Assembly (NCBI GenBank): GCA_963849305.1
Contig: CAWKGV010000019.1
Coordinates: forward strand, 58,961 to 122,960
Length of the DNA stretch: 64,000 bases
Reading direction: 5' to 3'
DNA from: CAWKGV01 sp963849305
GTDB taxonomy: Bacteria; Pseudomonadota; Alphaproteobacteria; Acetobacterales; Acetobacteraceae
Position numbers and translations under genes: made by a program
Shown here: one piece after another, positions 62,656 through 64,000 of the stretch
Position numbering within the stretch: position 1 is the first letter of the stretch
Layout of the letters: the number at the start of each line of letters is the position of its first letter
The notes under the pieces: model-generated
What the model was told of the DNA's origin: nothing
Seen by the model: only the letters and a program-made list of their open reading frames with translations
The model's database searches: none

Positions 62656-64000
62656 TCATGCGGCCTCCTCGTGCCAGGTCCGCCCATCCCGCTCGATCAG
62701 CGCGATGGCGCCGGTCGGGCCCCAACTCCCGGCGGCATAGGGGCGGGGCTGATCCGCGCGCGCCGACCATGCCTCCAGGATCGGCTCCACCCACGCCCAG
62801 GCCGCCTCCACCTCGTCGCGGCGCATGAACAGCGTCGCGTTGCCCCGCACCGTGTCCATGAGCAATCGCTCATAGGCGTCCGGATAACGCAGACCGAAGG
62901 TCTTCTCGAAGCTGATGTCGAGCGCGGTTGGGCATAGGCGTAGACCGCCGGGGCCTGGCTCCTTGGTCATCATCTCGAGCCGCATCCCTTCCTCCGGCTG
63001 CAACCGGATCACCAGCCGGTTCGGCTCCAATTCGGCGGCGTCGGCAGGGAACATCGAGAACGGCAGTGCCCGGTATTGAACGACGATCTCCGAGACCTTT
63101 TGCGGCAGGCGCTTGCCGGTTCGCAGATAGAACGGGACATTGGCCCAGCGCCAGGTCCGCACCTCGGCCTTCAAGGCCACGAAGGTTTCGGTAGCGCTCG
63201 CCCCGGCAGTCCCAAGATCGGCGAAGTACCCCGGAACCGGCCGCCCCTCGATTGCCCCGGGTCCATACTGGCCGCGAACCGTCAGCATTGCGACGTCGTG
63301 CGGGTCCAGGGGCTTCAGTGCGCGCAGCACCTTTAGCTTCTCGTCGCGGACCCGGTCGGCGTCCAGTGAGACCGGCGGCTCCATCGCCATCAGGCACAGG
63401 AGCTGCATCAAATGATTCTGCACCATGTCGCGCACCGCGCCCGCGTGGTCGTAGTAGCCGCCGCGTCCCTCCAGCCCCACTGTCTCCGCCACCGTGATCT
63501 GGACGTGGTCGATCACGTCGGTGTTCCAAAGGCGCTCAAAAATCGAGTTCGCGAAGCGGAGCGCGAGCAGGTTCTGAACCGTCTCCTTGCCGAGATAATG
63601 ATCGATCCGGTAAGTTTGCGCCTCGGAGAAGACCTGCCCGACCTCGTCGTTGATCGCCCGCGCCGAGGCCAGGTCGTGGCCGATCGGCTTTTCCAGCACC
63701 ACGCGCGAGAGGGGCGTCGCCAGCCGGTGCGCGCCGATATTGCGACAAATCGGGCCATAAAGGGCGGGGGCGGTGGCCATGTAGAACACCCGCACGCGCG
63801 CGGGATCGAGTGGATGGGCCAGCACCTCCCATCCGCCGTCCGGCTGCACGGCATCGACCTGCACATAGTCGAGCTGGGCGAGAAACCGCGCGACGATGGC
63901 GGGGTCCAGCGCCGCCGGCTCGACATGCTCTTCCAGCGCGCGGGCCGCTCGCCGGCGGAAACCCTCCGGGCCGAGATCGGAGCGTGCGGCCCCGATCACG
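62656..64000 (-). CDS. zwf: glucose-6-phosphate dehydrogenase, 5' end outside the window
   Basis: The visible 448 residues lack only the first ~40-50 (the NADP-binding GGTGDLA motif). Present are VVLEKPIGHDLASARAINDE, the active-site RIDHYLGKETVQNLLALRFA, VQITVAETVGLEGRGGYYDH and the substrate/cofactor stretch PFYLRTGKRLPQKV. It oxidises glucose-6-phosphate to 6-phosphogluconolactone and supplies NADPH. The stop is 3 bp before a convergent palindromic repeat region. Confidence 0.96.
   Translation of the reverse strand, partial: VIGAARSDLGPEGFRRRAARALEEHVEPAALDPAIVARFLAQLDYVQVDAVQPDGGWEVLAHPLDPARVRVFYMATAPALYGPICRNIGAHRLATPLSRVVLEKPIGHDLASARAINDEVGQVFSEAQTYRIDHYLGKETVQNLLALRFANSIFERLWNTDVIDHVQITVAETVGLEGRGGYYDHAGAVRDMVQNHLMQLLCLMAMEPPVSLDADRVRDEKLKVLRALKPLDPHDVAMLTVRGQYGPGAIEGRPVPGYFADLGTAGASATETFVALKAEVRTWRWANVPFYLRTGKRLPQKVSEIVVQYRALPFSMFPADAAELEPNRLVIRLQPEEGMRLEMMTKEPGPGGLRLCPTALDISFEKTFGLRYPDAYERLLMDTVRGNATLFMRRDEVEAAWAWVEPILEAWSARADQPRPYAAGSWGPTGAIALIERDGRTWHEEAA

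Overview
The window is a high-GC chromosomal segment from an alphaproteobacterium, most likely an Acetobacteraceae/Rhodospirillales-type organism. This is inferred from the strong G/C third positions, the short Psd plus PssA pair, the rpsM-rpsK-rpoA-rplQ block, the Ppx/GppA-rlmE-guaB-rsmB neighbourhood and a PEP-CTERM-like protein. I see no rRNA, tRNA or CRISPR array.

Layout. 0-4.3 kb: small secreted or zinc-ribbon proteins, then a three-gene exopolysaccharide-type glycosyltransferase operon. 4.3-8.5 kb: rarA, a truncated molybdenum-hydroxylase relic, an IS110-family element and a manganese catalase. 8.5-11.2 kb: rplQ, rpoA, rpsK and rpsM with their own promoter. 11.3-15.5 kb: a PEP-CTERM-like protein, then a minus-strand operon of an epoxide-hydrolase-like enzyme, a thioredoxin-domain protein and a UGSC-family gene whose in-frame TGA is followed by a good bacterial SECIS hairpin, i.e. 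a candidate selenoprotein. 15.5-18 kb: an insertion-sequence graveyard with a complete IS5-family element whose 4-bp target duplication allows the split gene to be rebuilt. 18-23 kb: Rieske/FAD oxidoreductase, cytochrome b561, a LysM protein, psd and pssA. 23-29 kb: an Asn-Gly solenoid-like secreted protein, ketopantoate-reductase-like and amine-oxidase-like enzymes, an S49 protease and two type II secretion/pilus-like proteins. 29-35 kb: a quinol nitric oxide reductase, an ADP-forming acyl-CoA-synthetase-like gene and a glyoxalase-like protein. 35-44 kb: otsA, a GT4 glycosyltransferase, a sensor kinase with a convergent response regulator, a BON/SWFGD stress-type protein and small metabolic genes. 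43.6-50.3 kb: Ppx/GppA, rlmE, guaB and rsmB, interrupted by an NTF2-like gene and a toxin-antitoxin pair whose PIN toxin has lost its middle. 50.3-52.7 kb: a membrane protein behind an unusual leader and an IS630 relic. 52.7-64 kb: D-amino-acid aminotransferase, SMP-30-like protein, TAXI-type TRAP binding protein coupled to an ExeA-like ATPase, SDR, MetE-like protein, a PLP desulfhydrase/deaminase-like gene, msrP with a small membrane partner, and the 3' part of zwf.

Two themes run across the window. First, several genes that should be intact (psd, norB, the CoA ligase, the PLP enzyme, an NTF2-like gene, the IS110 transposase) each carry one or two single-base indels that restore a family-typical protein when corrected. 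Sequencing or assembly error is the simplest explanation, but decay or recoding is not excluded. Second, a short palindromic repeat (core CTCTCCCGC ... GCGGGAGAGGG followed by a G-rich tail) recurs at gene 3' ends and is read into at least two proteins.
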